Assembly: GCF_000772045.1 (NCBI RefSeq)
Contig: NZ_CP009754.1
Span: 1,116,001-1,180,000, forward strand
DNA from: Streptomyces sp. CCM_MD2014
Lineage (GTDB): Bacteria > Actinomycetota > Actinomycetes > Streptomycetales > Streptomycetaceae
Reading direction: 5' to 3'
Length of the DNA stretch: 64,000 nucleotides
Shown piece after piece: positions 19,099 through 27,857 of the stretch. How positions within the stretch are numbered: position 1 is the stretch's first letter; every line of letters begins with the position of its first letter. The position numbers were made by a program, and so were the translations under genes. The notes beneath the pieces are model-generated. The model was not told the DNA's origin, did not search any database, and worked only from the letters and a program-made list of their open reading frames with translations.

Positions 19099-19695
19099 AT
19101 GGTTCGCATTGTCGTGGTGCACGACGAGAAGCTGCTGCGGTCGGCACTGGTGCAACTGCTCAGGTCGGACAGCACGCTGGAGGTGTCCCCGCAGTGCGCC
19201 GACGCGACGAGGCCGGAGGGTGACGCGTTGCCGGCCGACGCCTGTGTCGTGGACGGAGAGTGCCTGACGGGACCGGAGGACGGACGCGCCGCGCTCCTGC
19301 GCGACCGGTACGGAGACCGGCTGGTCGTCCTGGCCACCGCCAAGCGGCCCGGAGTGCTGCGCCGGGCGTTCGACGGGGGTGCCCTCGGGCTGGTCGACAA
19401 GAACGCCCCGGCCGACCGGCTGATCACGGCGGTGCACACGGTCGCCAAGGGTGAGCGCTTCCTCGACGAGACGCTCACCGTGGCCCTGCTGAAGGGTGCG
19501 CAGATGCCGCTGACGACGAGGGAGCTGGGCGTGCTGGCCCTGGCCTCGCAGGGGGCGCCGATCGCCGAGATCGCGGCGCGCCTGCACCTGTCCCGGGGGA
19601 CGGTCCGCAACTACCTGGCCACGGCGGTGCGGAAGGTGGGGGCGCGCAACCGGGTCGACGCGATCCGGATCGTCCAGAGCGCGGGCTGGACCTGA
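19099..19695 (+). CDS. ramR: Orphan NarL-type response regulator of SapB synthesis (RamR)
   Basis: A 198-aa regulator with an N-terminal receiver (acidic HDE at 8-10, presumed phospho-acceptor Asp52 in CVVDGECL, Lys in LVDKNAPAD) and a C-terminal LuxR/NarL HTH (LTTRELGVLALASQGAPIAEIAARLHLSRGTVRNYL). The position after the phospho-acceptor reads LATAKRPG rather than LT, so the receiver is somewhat atypical. In S. coelicolor RamR activates ramCSAB, starting aerial growth. ATG at 19099 is preferred because AAGGGG lies 8 nt upstream; an in-frame GTG at 19090 has the same motif too close. No partner kinase is adjacent. It is convergent with ramB. Confidence 0.93.
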   Translation: MVRIVVVHDEKLLRSALVQLLRSDSTLEVSPQCADATRPEGDALPADACVVDGECLTGPEDGRAALLRDRYGDRLVVLATAKRPGVLRRAFDGGALGLVDKNAPADRLITAVHTVAKGERFLDETLTVALLKGAQMPLTTRELGVLALASQGAPIAEIAARLHLSRGTVRNYLATAVRKVGARNRVDAIRIVQSAGWT

Positions 19696-19726
19696 CGCGG
19701 GCACGTCCCCGTCCACGGGGCACGCG

Positions 19727-19753
19727 GCGCCGGCCCGCGGTCGCGGCCGGCGC
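19727..19753. terminator. Terminator hairpin between ramR and ramB
   Basis: GCGCCGGCC and GGCCGGCGC form a perfect 9-bp stem with a 9-nt loop in the 137-bp gap between the convergent ramR and ramB stops; it can serve both transcripts. Confidence 0.55.
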
Positions 19754-19832
19754 GGGGGTCACGCGCGCCGGTGGCCGTCGGGCTCGCGCGGTCCAGGACC
19801 CCTCAGAGGCACCCGTACCGGGCCCGGCACGG

Positions 19833-21686
19833 TCACGCGTGCCAGTGGCCCGTCAGGTCCCGGTAGAGGGGCGACCGGGCCAGGAGTTCGTCGTGCGTGC
19901 CGCACTCCGCCCGCTCGCCGTCCAGCACCAGGGTGCGGTCGGCGCGGACCGCCGAGGACAGGCGGTGCGCCACCACGAGCAGTGTGCCGGGCCGTCCCGC
20001 GAGGACCTCCTCCGCGCGGGCCTCGGAGGCCGGGTCGAGATGGCAGGTGGCCTCGTCGAGCAGCAGCAGGGGGGCCGGTGAGAGGTACGCGCGGACCAGC
20101 GCGACCAGCTGCCGCTCCGCCGGCGAGAGTTCGGCGGGCCGCACCGGGCCGTCCGGTCCGCCCAGGCGCTCGACCAGGGGGCCCAGGCCGAACGCCTCGA
20201 CCGCCGCCTCGAGTTCCGCCCGGCACACGTCCGCGTTCAGGTAGGCGAGGTTGTCGCCGACGGTGCCGGAGAACACGTAGGCCTCCTGGGGGACGAGCAC
20301 CCGCAGGGTGGCCAGCTCGACGGCGGGGCGCCCCGTCACCACCCTTCCGGCCACGCGCACCTCTCCCCGGCTCGGCGCGAGCGTCCCCGCGACGAGGCGG
20401 GTGAGCGTCGACTTGCCAATGCCGCTCGGCCCGACGACGGCCAGGTGTTCACCGGGGGCGACGCGCAGGTCGAGCGAGTCGAGTACGGGTTCGGCCCGGA
20501 CACCGTAGGACAGGGTGACGGACCGCAGGTCCACAGCCGGGACCGCTGCCCGTGGCACCGGGGGCTCGCCGCCGGCCGGTGCACGGACGCCGGTGTCATG
20601 CCCCTGGACCGGGCCGCGGTTCCCGGCGGTGCTCCCTTCGTAAGCCGCCGCCGGTGGGCCCGTGGCGCCCTGCCGCGCGCCCAGGATCCGGTCGAGGACC
20701 ACCAGCAGCCGGGCTCCGGCCGCGCCCAGCGCGGTCATCAGCGTGTGCAGGGCCGGCAGGAGGGACTGGACGAGGTAGGTGAAGGCGCCCAGCAGCGCGC
20801 CGGCGCTCACCCCTCGGCCGCGCAGCCACGGCACGGCGACCAGCAGCGCGAGCAGGGGCAGATGGCCCGCGACACCGAGCGCCGCCGTGCGCGCCGCCGT
20901 CCATCCGGCCAGTGTCCGTGCCTGGGCCGCCGCTTCGGCGACCAGGTCCTCGCCGCGCCGCTCCGCCGCGGGTCCGGTCCCGCAGGCGGCGAGGTCCCGC
21001 AACGCCGCACTCGAGCGCGCCGCGTGGTCGCCCAGTGCTTCGTCGGCCGCGAGCGCGCGGCGTTGGGCGGCCGCCATGGGCCGCAGCGTGCCGAGGAACA
21101 GCGCGAGACCGGCCACCAGCGGGGGCAGGACCACCACGAGCAGGGCCGGGTGCAGGGACAGCAGCCCGAGCAGGGCGCCGACGGCGGTGAAGACGAACGA
21201 ACGCAGGGTGAGGACGAGTCCGGCGAAGCTGTCCCGGGCGATCTCGGCCTGGTTCGTCAGCCGCGAGACGGCCGCCCGGTCCGTCCCGCCGGGCGTGCCC
21301 CGGAGCGCCCGGGCCATCGAGCGGTCGACCGCGTGCCGCACCAGCGCGTCGCGCAACGGCTCCGTCAGCCCGGAGAGCTGCGCGAACACGCCCCGGACGA
21401 CCGGGGCGCCGGACAGTACGGCGACCAGGGCGACCGCGAGCCACAGCAGCCCCCGGCGCGGATCACCGGCGAGGAACCCGTCGTCGACGGAGCGGGCGAC
21501 CGCGTGGCCCACCAGGAACGCCTGCCCGGACTCGGCCAGCGACCAGAGCGCGAGGCGCACCAGCACGCCCTTGCGGTGGGCGAGGAAGCGACCCGCGGGC
21601 GGCGCGAGGCGGCGCAGCGCGCCCGCCCCGGTGTCAGGGGAAGCGTCGTCGGGGGCCTGCGCAGGGGGGTGGCCGGCGGACGTCAC
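19833..21686 (-). CDS. ramB: ABC exporter half-transporter of the SapB cluster (RamB)
   Basis: A 617-aa half-transporter with an N-terminal six-helix domain (about 35-320) and a C-terminal ATPase. Walker A is VVGPSGIGKSTL. Walker B LLLLDEATCHLD keeps the catalytic Glu, but the signature reads LSPAERQ instead of LSGGQ. GTG at 21686 overlaps the ramA stop by 4 bp. With RamA it is presumed to export the lanthipeptide SapB. The degenerate signature complements the Asp-for-Glu change in RamA, as in asymmetric heterodimeric exporters with one consensus and one degenerate site. It is last in the ramCSAB operon. Confidence 0.93.
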   Translation of the reverse strand: MTSAGHPPAQAPDDASPDTGAGALRRLAPPAGRFLAHRKGVLVRLALWSLAESGQAFLVGHAVARSVDDGFLAGDPRRGLLWLAVALVAVLSGAPVVRGVFAQLSGLTEPLRDALVRHAVDRSMARALRGTPGGTDRAAVSRLTNQAEIARDSFAGLVLTLRSFVFTAVGALLGLLSLHPALLVVVLPPLVAGLALFLGTLRPMAAAQRRALAADEALGDHAARSSAALRDLAACGTGPAAERRGEDLVAEAAAQARTLAGWTAARTAALGVAGHLPLLALLVAVPWLRGRGVSAGALLGAFTYLVQSLLPALHTLMTALGAAGARLLVVLDRILGARQGATGPPAAAYEGSTAGNRGPVQGHDTGVRAPAGGEPPVPRAAVPAVDLRSVTLSYGVRAEPVLDSLDLRVAPGEHLAVVGPSGIGKSTLTRLVAGTLAPSRGEVRVAGRVVTGRPAVELATLRVLVPQEAYVFSGTVGDNLAYLNADVCRAELEAAVEAFGLGPLVERLGGPDGPVRPAELSPAERQLVALVRAYLSPAPLLLLDEATCHLDPASEARAEEVLAGRPGTLLVVAHRLSSAVRADRTLVLDGERAECGTHDELLARSPLYRDLTGHWHA

Positions 21687-23464
21687 GGACGTGCCTGTTC
21701 GGGCTCGGGCCGGCGTGCGCTCTCCGCGCCCGGCGTCTCGGCCCCGGGGCCGCCGGTGACCGCGCCGAAGACCGCGCGGTAGTCGGCCGTGCGCCACAGG
21801 TCGCGGTGTGTGCCGACCGCGCGCAGGCGCCCCCGCTCCAGCCAGAGCACCAGGTCGGCCCGGTCCGCCACCGAGGGGCGGTGCGCGACCACGAGCCTGG
21901 TCCCGGGGCGTACCGAGTGGCGCAGTGCCAGGTTCACCTCGTACTCCGTGGCGGTGTCCAGACTGGACGTCGCGTCGTCCATCACCAGCAGACGCCCGGC
22001 GTGCGCGAACGCCCTCGCCAGTCCGAGACGCTGGTGTTCCCCGCCCGACAGGGGGGCCTGCGCCAGCGGGGTGCCGTAGCCGTGCGGCAGCCGCCGTACG
22101 AAGCCGTCGGCGCCCGCCGCGCGGGCCGCTCGGCGCACCTGCTCCCCCGTCGGCCGCCGCGCCCCGGTGGCGACCGCTTCGGCGACCGTGCCCTCACCGA
22201 GCACGGGGCGTTCGAAGGCGTAGGTCACCTCGGTGCGCAGCGCCTCGCGCGTCAGCCGGTCGAGCCGGACGCCGTCCAGCAGCACATGTCCCTCGTCCGG
22301 GTCGGTCAGCCGCCCCGCTACGGCCGCGAGGACGGACTTGCCCGATCCGCTGCGGCCGACCACGGCGACGGTGCTGCCGCCCGGCACGCGTACGCGGTCG
22401 ACGCTCAGGACCAGCCTGCCGTCACGCACCACGCGCACCCCGCGCAGTTCCAGCTCCCCCGGGCCGTCCGGGGGCAGTGACCGCGTCCCGTACCCCTGCG
22501 CGGGCATCCGTTCCAGCTCCAGGGTCCGGTGCCGTGCCCGACGGGCTCGTACGATCGCCCCGAGCAGTGACGCGGCACCGCCGACGCCGGCGGTCAGCTG
22601 CGCGTACCGGCCGACGGCGAGCAGGTCGCCCACGCTGAGTTCACCGGCCGTCAGGCGCAGTCCGCCGACGGCGGTGGCGGTCAGTGTCAGCGCCGGGAGC
22701 AGGACGGCGCTCCTGCCGAGGGCCCGTCCGTGCAGTGCCCACATGTGCCGGCCCTGGGCGGCCAGTTCCGTCAACGGGGCCAGAACGCGGGCGCGTTCCC
22801 GGTCCGCGGTCCCCGCGGCAGCGATCGTGGCCGTGCCTTCCAGGGTTTCGAGCAGCCGGGACGCGATCAGGGCCTGGGTGCGCTGGTAGGCGGCGACCGT
22901 GGCGCCCGTGTCGCGGGCGAAGGAACGCAGCACCAGCGCCAGGGCGGGCAGACCGGCCAGCACGCAGAGCGCCACCCACACGTCGACGAAGGCCAGCGCC
23001 GCGAGAGCGCCCAGCGGGGTGATCAGCGAGGCGGCCAGCGCCGCACGGGCCGCCGGGGCGCCGCCCGCGTCGGCGGCGTTGAGGGTCAGCCGGGTGCCGA
23101 CGTCCCCCGGCGGGTGGGGCCGGGCGTGCTCGGGTACGGCACGCAGCAGTCCGTGCAGGGCGCGGGAGCGGACGGACGCCGTCCACGTGGCGTTGCAGCG
23201 GCCGGTGAACAGTGAGGTCGCGCTGTCCAGCAGCAGTTCGCCCAGGAGCAGCCCGGCGCTCGCCGGGAGCCACCGGCCCGCGTCGCCGTCGCGCAGCAGC
23301 AGGTCCAGGGTGCGGCCGAGAACGAGGGGCTGGGCCACGGCCGCCAGGGCCGCTCCGACCGAGCACAGCAGTACCAGGGCTTCCAGCGTGCGCCCGGGTG
23401 CGGAGCCGTCGGTCCCGTTCCGCTCCCCGGGTGCTCGGCGCACCGCCGCCCTCGTCATTCGCAC
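21683..23464 (-). CDS. ramA: ABC exporter half-transporter of the SapB cluster (RamA)
   Basis: A 593-aa membrane-ATPase half-transporter: membrane domain about 25-300, ATPase about 330-575. Walker A is VVGRSGSGKSVLAA, the signature is canonical LSGGEHQRLGLARA, and Walker B LLVMDDATSSLD has Asp in place of the catalytic Glu. The start is GTG at 23464 with GGAGG 8 nt upstream; ATG at 23458 is an alternative (591 aa). It lies 115 bp after ramS and overlaps ramB by 4 bp. It should form a heterodimer with RamB to export modified RamS. Confidence 0.92.
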   Translation of the reverse strand: MRMTRAAVRRAPGERNGTDGSAPGRTLEALVLLCSVGAALAAVAQPLVLGRTLDLLLRDGDAGRWLPASAGLLLGELLLDSATSLFTGRCNATWTASVRSRALHGLLRAVPEHARPHPPGDVGTRLTLNAADAGGAPAARAALAASLITPLGALAALAFVDVWVALCVLAGLPALALVLRSFARDTGATVAAYQRTQALIASRLLETLEGTATIAAAGTADRERARVLAPLTELAAQGRHMWALHGRALGRSAVLLPALTLTATAVGGLRLTAGELSVGDLLAVGRYAQLTAGVGGAASLLGAIVRARRARHRTLELERMPAQGYGTRSLPPDGPGELELRGVRVVRDGRLVLSVDRVRVPGGSTVAVVGRSGSGKSVLAAVAGRLTDPDEGHVLLDGVRLDRLTREALRTEVTYAFERPVLGEGTVAEAVATGARRPTGEQVRRAARAAGADGFVRRLPHGYGTPLAQAPLSGGEHQRLGLARAFAHAGRLLVMDDATSSLDTATEYEVNLALRHSVRPGTRLVVAHRPSVADRADLVLWLERGRLRAVGTHRDLWRTADYRAVFGAVTGGPGAETPGAESARRPEPEQARP

Positions 23465-23579
23465 CTGCCGAACCTCCGTACGTCCCGCGCGGGCAGGCGT
23501 CGGCGCCCCGGGCCGCGGCCCGGGGCGCCCGCGCCCGGCGGCATGGCTCACCACGCCGCCGTGGCCCTCGAGTCCGGCG

Positions 23580-23708
23580 TCAGTTGCAGGTGGTGACGCT
23601 CAGGCTGCTGTCGCCGCAGAGCAGGAGGCTCGCGCGGCTGCCGGTCTCGACGTCCCCCATGGCCTCTTCCTTGGGGGTCTCCATCGACTGCAGGTCGAAC
23701 AGGTTCAT
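23580..23708 (-). CDS. ramS: SapB precursor peptide (class III lanthipeptide, RamS)
   Basis: A 42-aa precursor. The leader begins MNLFDLQSMETPKEEAM; the inferred core is residues 22-42. Two SxxSxxxC motifs (S24/S27/C31 in SRASLLLC and S34/S37/C41 in SSLSVTTC) are where RamC forms dehydroalanines and thioether rings, giving the amphipathic morphogen SapB that lowers surface tension for aerial hyphae. Compared with the S. coelicolor peptide as I remember it, the only core change is Val for Ile at core position 17 (residue 38). AGGAAG sits 6 nt before the ATG. It lies between ramC (58 bp upstream) and ramA, in the same operon. Confidence 0.96.
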   Translation of the reverse strand: MNLFDLQSMETPKEEAMGDVETGSRASLLLCGDSSLSVTTCN

Positions 23709-23766
23709 GACGACTTCCTTTCGTTCGGCAACGGGTGTGCTGTTCACGACCCCGTACGGGGCCGGG

Positions 23767-26391
23767 TCAGGGGGCGCTGCTCTGCCGCAGCGGTGGGAGG
23801 AACGGCAGCCCGGTGGGCGCGCCGCCGAGGACGGAGGCGACGGCCAGCAGGCATCCGGCCGTTCCGGTGGAGAGGTCCATGGACAGGCGCATCATCTGCT
23901 CACCGGGGAAGGCCAGCCGGTCGCGGTAGGACATGGCGTGCCAGGACAGCGCGTCGAGCTGGCGCCGTACGGCCTCCGGGCCCGTGCCGGGTGCCGTGGC
24001 CGTGGTGCGGCCCAGGTACAGCACCATTCCGGCCACCCCCCGGAAGAGGCCCGGCTGGGCGTAGAACATCGCCTGGGCCGCGGCGACGATCTCGTCCCCG
24101 GCCCGTGCGAACTCCTCGTCGGCCCGGTGCGCCAGGTAGTCGTCGAGGACCATGCCGATGCCCACACTGCCGGCGCCCAGGTAGGGCATGGTGCGCCATC
24201 CCTCGTCGACCTGCAGCGCGCCGCCCGCGCCGCGGACACAGCGGGCGAGGTCCTGGCGCAGCGCGTCCCGTGCGAGGTCGAGGAGGGCCGAGTCCCGGGT
24301 GCGTTCGAACAGCCGCAGGAAGAGCAGTGCGCGTCCCGCGCCGCCGTACAGAAGCCCCGCGCGGGCACGTCCCCGGCCTCCGCCCCCGGCCGGCGCGGCG
24401 TCGGCGGCCAGCTCGGCGCAGCGCAGGGCCGCCGCGTGCGGTGCGCTCTCCCCGGTGGTGACGGCCAGCGAGTCCAGGGCCAGGCCGAGACCGGCGGTGC
24501 CGCCGTGCAGGTCCGGACCCAGGTGGTCGAGGGACTGGTCGAGGAGGAGTTCGGTGAGGTCGAGGGCGCGGTCGCGGTGGCCGAGGTGCTCCAGGGTCCA
24601 GGCGATGCCGGCGAGCCCGTCGTGGAAGCCGAGCGCCATGCCGGAGGGCGGTTCCTTGGTCCGCTCCAGCAGCCACTGCTCGCCCGTCTCGTCGCGTCCC
24701 GCACCGCTCTCGGCGAGGGCGTACAGCACTCCCGCCGCGCCGTGGGCGAAGGCCAGCCCGCCGCCGGCGGTGGCGAACTGCGCGATGTCGCCGGGGAAGA
24801 GGCGGTCCGTGCGGGACGGCGTCGCGGAGGCGCGGATCGCCGCGGCCATGGAGTCCCGGCCGCGCGGCCAGTCGCCCGGCCGGACCGGAACCGCGCACCG
24901 GGCGGCCGGTCGCGCCACTTCCCCGGGGTGCGGTCGCGCCGCCGGGCCGGCGGGCCGTCCCGCCTCGGGGCCGCCGTCCACGCGCGTGATCTCGTCGACC
25001 GCCGCGTCCAGGAAGGCCCGGTCCACCGGGAACTGTTCGGCCACCACGTCCGCGAGATGCGCCGCCTTGCGCCGGTCCACGGCCAGCAGACTGGTGAGCG
25101 GGAGGAACAGCGCGAGCCGCAGACACGCCAGCGCGTACCGGTCCACCGCCACGCCCCGCCGGTCGGAGGGCGCCACGAACCCGGGGTTGGCCACGGTCTG
25201 CCGGCCGGCCTCGCCGACAAAGCGGGCGGCCTCGAAGTCCAGGAGGGCGACGCTGCCGTCGTCCCGGATCATGATGTTGAACAGATGCAGGTCGTTGAAG
25301 ACCACACCCCGGGCGTGGACGTCCTCTACGGCGCGTTCCACCCGCGCGTGGACGTCGAGGGCCCAGTCGGTGTACTCGGCCAGTCTCCGCTCCCCCGGGT
25401 CGGCCTCGATGAGCGGATGGCGGCGGGCGAAGAACGTGTTGAGCGGCTTGCCGTCGATGTGCTCCAGGACCAGGAAGTGGTGCTCACCGACCGTGACGTG
25501 GTCCCGTACCTCGGGCGTGCAGTCGAGGCCCGACAGCCGCTCCAGCGCCCGGCGTTCGCGGTGCAGCCGGGTCACGGCGTCGGCGCCGTCGGCCGCGAGA
25601 CCGGCGTGCGGACGGGCCTCCTTCAGGACGACCCGCTCCCCGGTGCGGGTGTCGCGGGCGAGGTACACGCCGCCGCCGTTGGAGAAGTGCAGCGCCGACT
25701 CGACGGTGTAGGGCAGGCCGGTCACGGTGACCGCGGAACGGGCGTCGAGGTGGGGGCGCAGAAAGGGGGGCGGGCTCACCCAGTCCGGGACGCGGAAGAC
25801 CGGGCCGCGCGGGTCGGGGACCAGCACACCGTCGGGGCGGGCCACGGCGGGCCGCAGCTCCCCGTCCGCGTCGTAGCAGTTGCGGCGCGTGAAGCCGCCG
25901 TAGCGGACGTGCACGGGGCCGTCACCGATGCGCAGGTCGCTCAGGATGTGCGGGCCGGGCTCGCCGGCCAGCAGGTCGGACAGCTCGCGCACCAGTCGCT
26001 CGAACTCCGCCTCGTCCGCCGGGTACACGGTGACGAACTTCCCGCTGCCGGCCCGGTCCGCGTACTTGGCGTTGCGCTGGTGCAGCAGGTAGCGGCTGGG
26101 CACGAACTTGAAGGCCGTACCCCCGGCGACGCAGTACCGCCACACGCGGTCGAGCACGGACTCGGCGTTGTCGAGACAGGCGGAGACGTGGATCTTCCAC
26201 CCCTGGTCGGGCAGGTCCGCGTCGGCCGGGCGCAGCGCGAGCCAGTCCCCGCTCTCGTTGCGCCGCCATCCCTCCGGCACCGGCCGGGAGGCCGCGGCGT
26301 AGCGGGATCGCGAGGTCCCCGAAGCCGTGCGGTGCGGGGCGTCGTAGAAGTACGGGTCCGCGTCGCAGTACACGGCGTAGCCCTTGTTCAC
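23767..26391 (-). CDS. ramC: Class III lanthipeptide synthetase (RamC)
   Basis: An 874-aa trifunctional enzyme that matures RamS. Residues 1-210 are the phospho-Ser lyase region. Residues 215-500 are the kinase: Gly loop GGGVYLA at about 240, Lys257 in VVLKEARP, catalytic Asp367 in FNDLHLFN, Asp385 in LLDFEAA. Residues about 540-874 form a LanC-like cyclase with glycine-rich barrel repeats (FAHGAAGVLYA, GGTAGLGLALD, FRGVAGMVLYL) but no Cys/Cys-His zinc ligands, as in class III enzymes. GTG at 26391 has AAGGAG 5 nt upstream and gives the RamC N-terminus VNKGYAVYCDADPYFYDAP. It is the first gene of ramCSAB; RamR should activate it. Confidence 0.95.
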   Translation of the reverse strand: MNKGYAVYCDADPYFYDAPHRTASGTSRSRYAAASRPVPEGWRRNESGDWLALRPADADLPDQGWKIHVSACLDNAESVLDRVWRYCVAGGTAFKFVPSRYLLHQRNAKYADRAGSGKFVTVYPADEAEFERLVRELSDLLAGEPGPHILSDLRIGDGPVHVRYGGFTRRNCYDADGELRPAVARPDGVLVPDPRGPVFRVPDWVSPPPFLRPHLDARSAVTVTGLPYTVESALHFSNGGGVYLARDTRTGERVVLKEARPHAGLAADGADAVTRLHRERRALERLSGLDCTPEVRDHVTVGEHHFLVLEHIDGKPLNTFFARRHPLIEADPGERRLAEYTDWALDVHARVERAVEDVHARGVVFNDLHLFNIMIRDDGSVALLDFEAARFVGEAGRQTVANPGFVAPSDRRGVAVDRYALACLRLALFLPLTSLLAVDRRKAAHLADVVAEQFPVDRAFLDAAVDEITRVDGGPEAGRPAGPAARPHPGEVARPAARCAVPVRPGDWPRGRDSMAAAIRASATPSRTDRLFPGDIAQFATAGGGLAFAHGAAGVLYALAESGAGRDETGEQWLLERTKEPPSGMALGFHDGLAGIAWTLEHLGHRDRALDLTELLLDQSLDHLGPDLHGGTAGLGLALDSLAVTTGESAPHAAALRCAELAADAAPAGGGGRGRARAGLLYGGAGRALLFLRLFERTRDSALLDLARDALRQDLARCVRGAGGALQVDEGWRTMPYLGAGSVGIGMVLDDYLAHRADEEFARAGDEIVAAAQAMFYAQPGLFRGVAGMVLYLGRTTATAPGTGPEAVRRQLDALSWHAMSYRDRLAFPGEQMMRLSMDLSTGTAGCLLAVASVLGGAPTGLPFLPPLRQSSAP

Positions 26392-26427
26392 GCCTGCTCC
26401 TTCCCGCCCGGTCGCTGACGGAGACGA

Positions 26428-26469
26428 CGCTGTCACGCGGCGTACGGCCGCGCACAGTTGCCGCTGTCA
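26428..26469 (-). promoter_or_regulatory. Direct repeats upstream of ramC (candidate activator sites)
   Basis: Read toward ramC, TGACAGCG occurs at 26462-26469 and again at 26428-26435, with starts 34 bp apart (about three helical turns) and about 37-70 bp before the ramC start codon. This is where an activator such as RamR would bind, but I cannot confirm it against a known consensus. Confidence 0.3.
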
Positions 26470-26616
26470 TCACTCCGACGTGCGGAACGCACGGGTAACT
26501 TCACGGGAGGAGGACGGCGAAGCGGGACAATTCCGCCGGGCGGAAGTTCTGTTGCCGGGCTCGGAGGGGGTGGCGATGGTGTGACCACACGACGTCAACG
26601 ACGACGGGAGCCGCGC

Positions 26617-27690
26617 ATGCCGCACATGACCGCCTTCGCCAGGAACCAGTGGTACGTCGCCGCCTACAGCCACGAGGTGGGGCGGGAGTTGCTGGGCCGC
26701 ACGGTCCTCGGCGAGCCGCTCGTGCTCTACCGCGCCGAGGAGGACGGAAGCCCGGTCGTGCTGCACGGCCGCTGCGTGCACCGGCGTTACCCGCTCTCCG
26801 AGGCGCCGACCCGGCTGGACGGCGACCGGATCGTGTGCGGGTACCACGGGTTCACGTACGACACGACCGGCACCTGTGTGTACGTGCCGGGCCAGAAACG
26901 CGTGCCGCGCACCGCCCGCGTCGCCTCCTACCCGGTGGCCGAACGGGACTCCCTGGTGTGGGTGTGGATCGGCGACCCGGCGCTGGCGGACCCCGGGGCG
27001 GTGCCCCGCGCCCGGCACCTGGACGCGCCGGGCTGGGTGACGGTCCGGGGGATGGAGCCGATCGACGCGGACTACGGGCTGCTGGTGGACAACCTCCTCG
27101 ACCTGTCGCACGAGACGTATCTGCACGGCGGTTACATCGGCACGCCCGAGGTCGCCGAGACGCCGATCACCACCGAGGTCGACGAGGGAGCGGGGATCGT
27201 CCGGGTGAGCCGGCACATGGACGACGCCGAGTGTCCGCCGTTCTACGCCAGGTCGACGGGCATCAGCGGGCGCATCGACCGCCGGCAGGACATCGAGTAC
27301 CACGCGCCCTGCCTGTACGTGCTGCACAGCAGGGTCGCGCCGACCGGCTCCGTGCCCGCGCCCGACGGCAGCGATCCGGACGGCTTCCACACCGAGATCA
27401 CGTACGCCATCACACCGTCCGGCGAGGGGAAGGTGTACGACTTCTGGGCGGTCTCCCGGGACTGGGCGACGGACGACGCCGAGGTCACCGAGTTCCTGTA
27501 CAAGAACAACCGCACGGTCGTCATGCAGGACGTCGACGCGCTCAACCTGCTCCAGCGCACGCTCGGCGGCGAGCGCTCCGGCTACCGGGAGCTGAGCATC
27601 AACATCGACACCGGGGGCCTCGCCGCCCGCCGCATCCTGGCCCGGCTGGCCGAGGAGGGTGCCGGGGCGGAGCCGCGGGTGGCCCGGTGA
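26617..27690 (+). CDS. Rieske non-haem iron oxygenase, vanillate-demethylase type
   Basis: A 357-aa oxygenase. The Rieske [2Fe-2S] motif is CxH-x17-CxxH: HGRCVHRRYPL then VCGYHGF. The mononuclear iron site follows as NLLDLSHETYLHGG (the two His spaced by four, with a later Asp expected in the EFLYKNNRTVVMQDVDALN region). Family members O-demethylate aromatic methyl ethers (VanA) or hydroxylate aromatics such as phenoxybenzoate. ATG at 26617 has CGGGAG 6 nt upstream. It is translationally coupled to a 56-aa protein and then a reductase. Substrate unknown; protocatechuate, the product of vanillate demethylation, would enter the pca pathway at the start of this window. Confidence 0.88.
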   Translation: MPHMTAFARNQWYVAAYSHEVGRELLGRTVLGEPLVLYRAEEDGSPVVLHGRCVHRRYPLSEAPTRLDGDRIVCGYHGFTYDTTGTCVYVPGQKRVPRTARVASYPVAERDSLVWVWIGDPALADPGAVPRARHLDAPGWVTVRGMEPIDADYGLLVDNLLDLSHETYLHGGYIGTPEVAETPITTEVDEGAGIVRVSRHMDDAECPPFYARSTGISGRIDRRQDIEYHAPCLYVLHSRVAPTGSVPAPDGSDPDGFHTEITYAITPSGEGKVYDFWAVSRDWATDDAEVTEFLYKNNRTVVMQDVDALNLLQRTLGGERSGYRELSINIDTGGLAARRILARLAEEGAGAEPRVAR

Positions 27691-27857
27691 GCGGGCGCAC
27701 CGGGGAGATCTACCGCGTCGAGTGGCTGCCCGGCACCGACGTCCTGCACGGCACCTGCCACTGCGGCGCCGAGCACACCGCCGAGGACCCCGTCGCCATG
27801 TGGGACTGGATGCTCGCCCACCCGCAAGGACACGGCCTGCCCGGGGACGGTTCATGA
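27687..27857 (+). CDS. 56-aa Cys/His/Trp-containing protein between oxygenase and reductase
   Basis: A small frame starting GTG at 27687 (overlapping the oxygenase stop by 4 bp) and ending in the ATGA that starts the reductase. The precise overlaps on both sides argue that it is translated. The product has a cluster of potential metal ligands, HGTCHCG (His21, Cys24, His25, Cys26), and an aromatic helix MWDWMLAHPQGHG. No family recognised. It could be a small accessory or coupling protein of the oxygenase; this is inference. Confidence 0.7.
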   Translation: MSGRTGEIYRVEWLPGTDVLHGTCHCGAEHTAEDPVAMWDWMLAHPQGHGLPGDGS

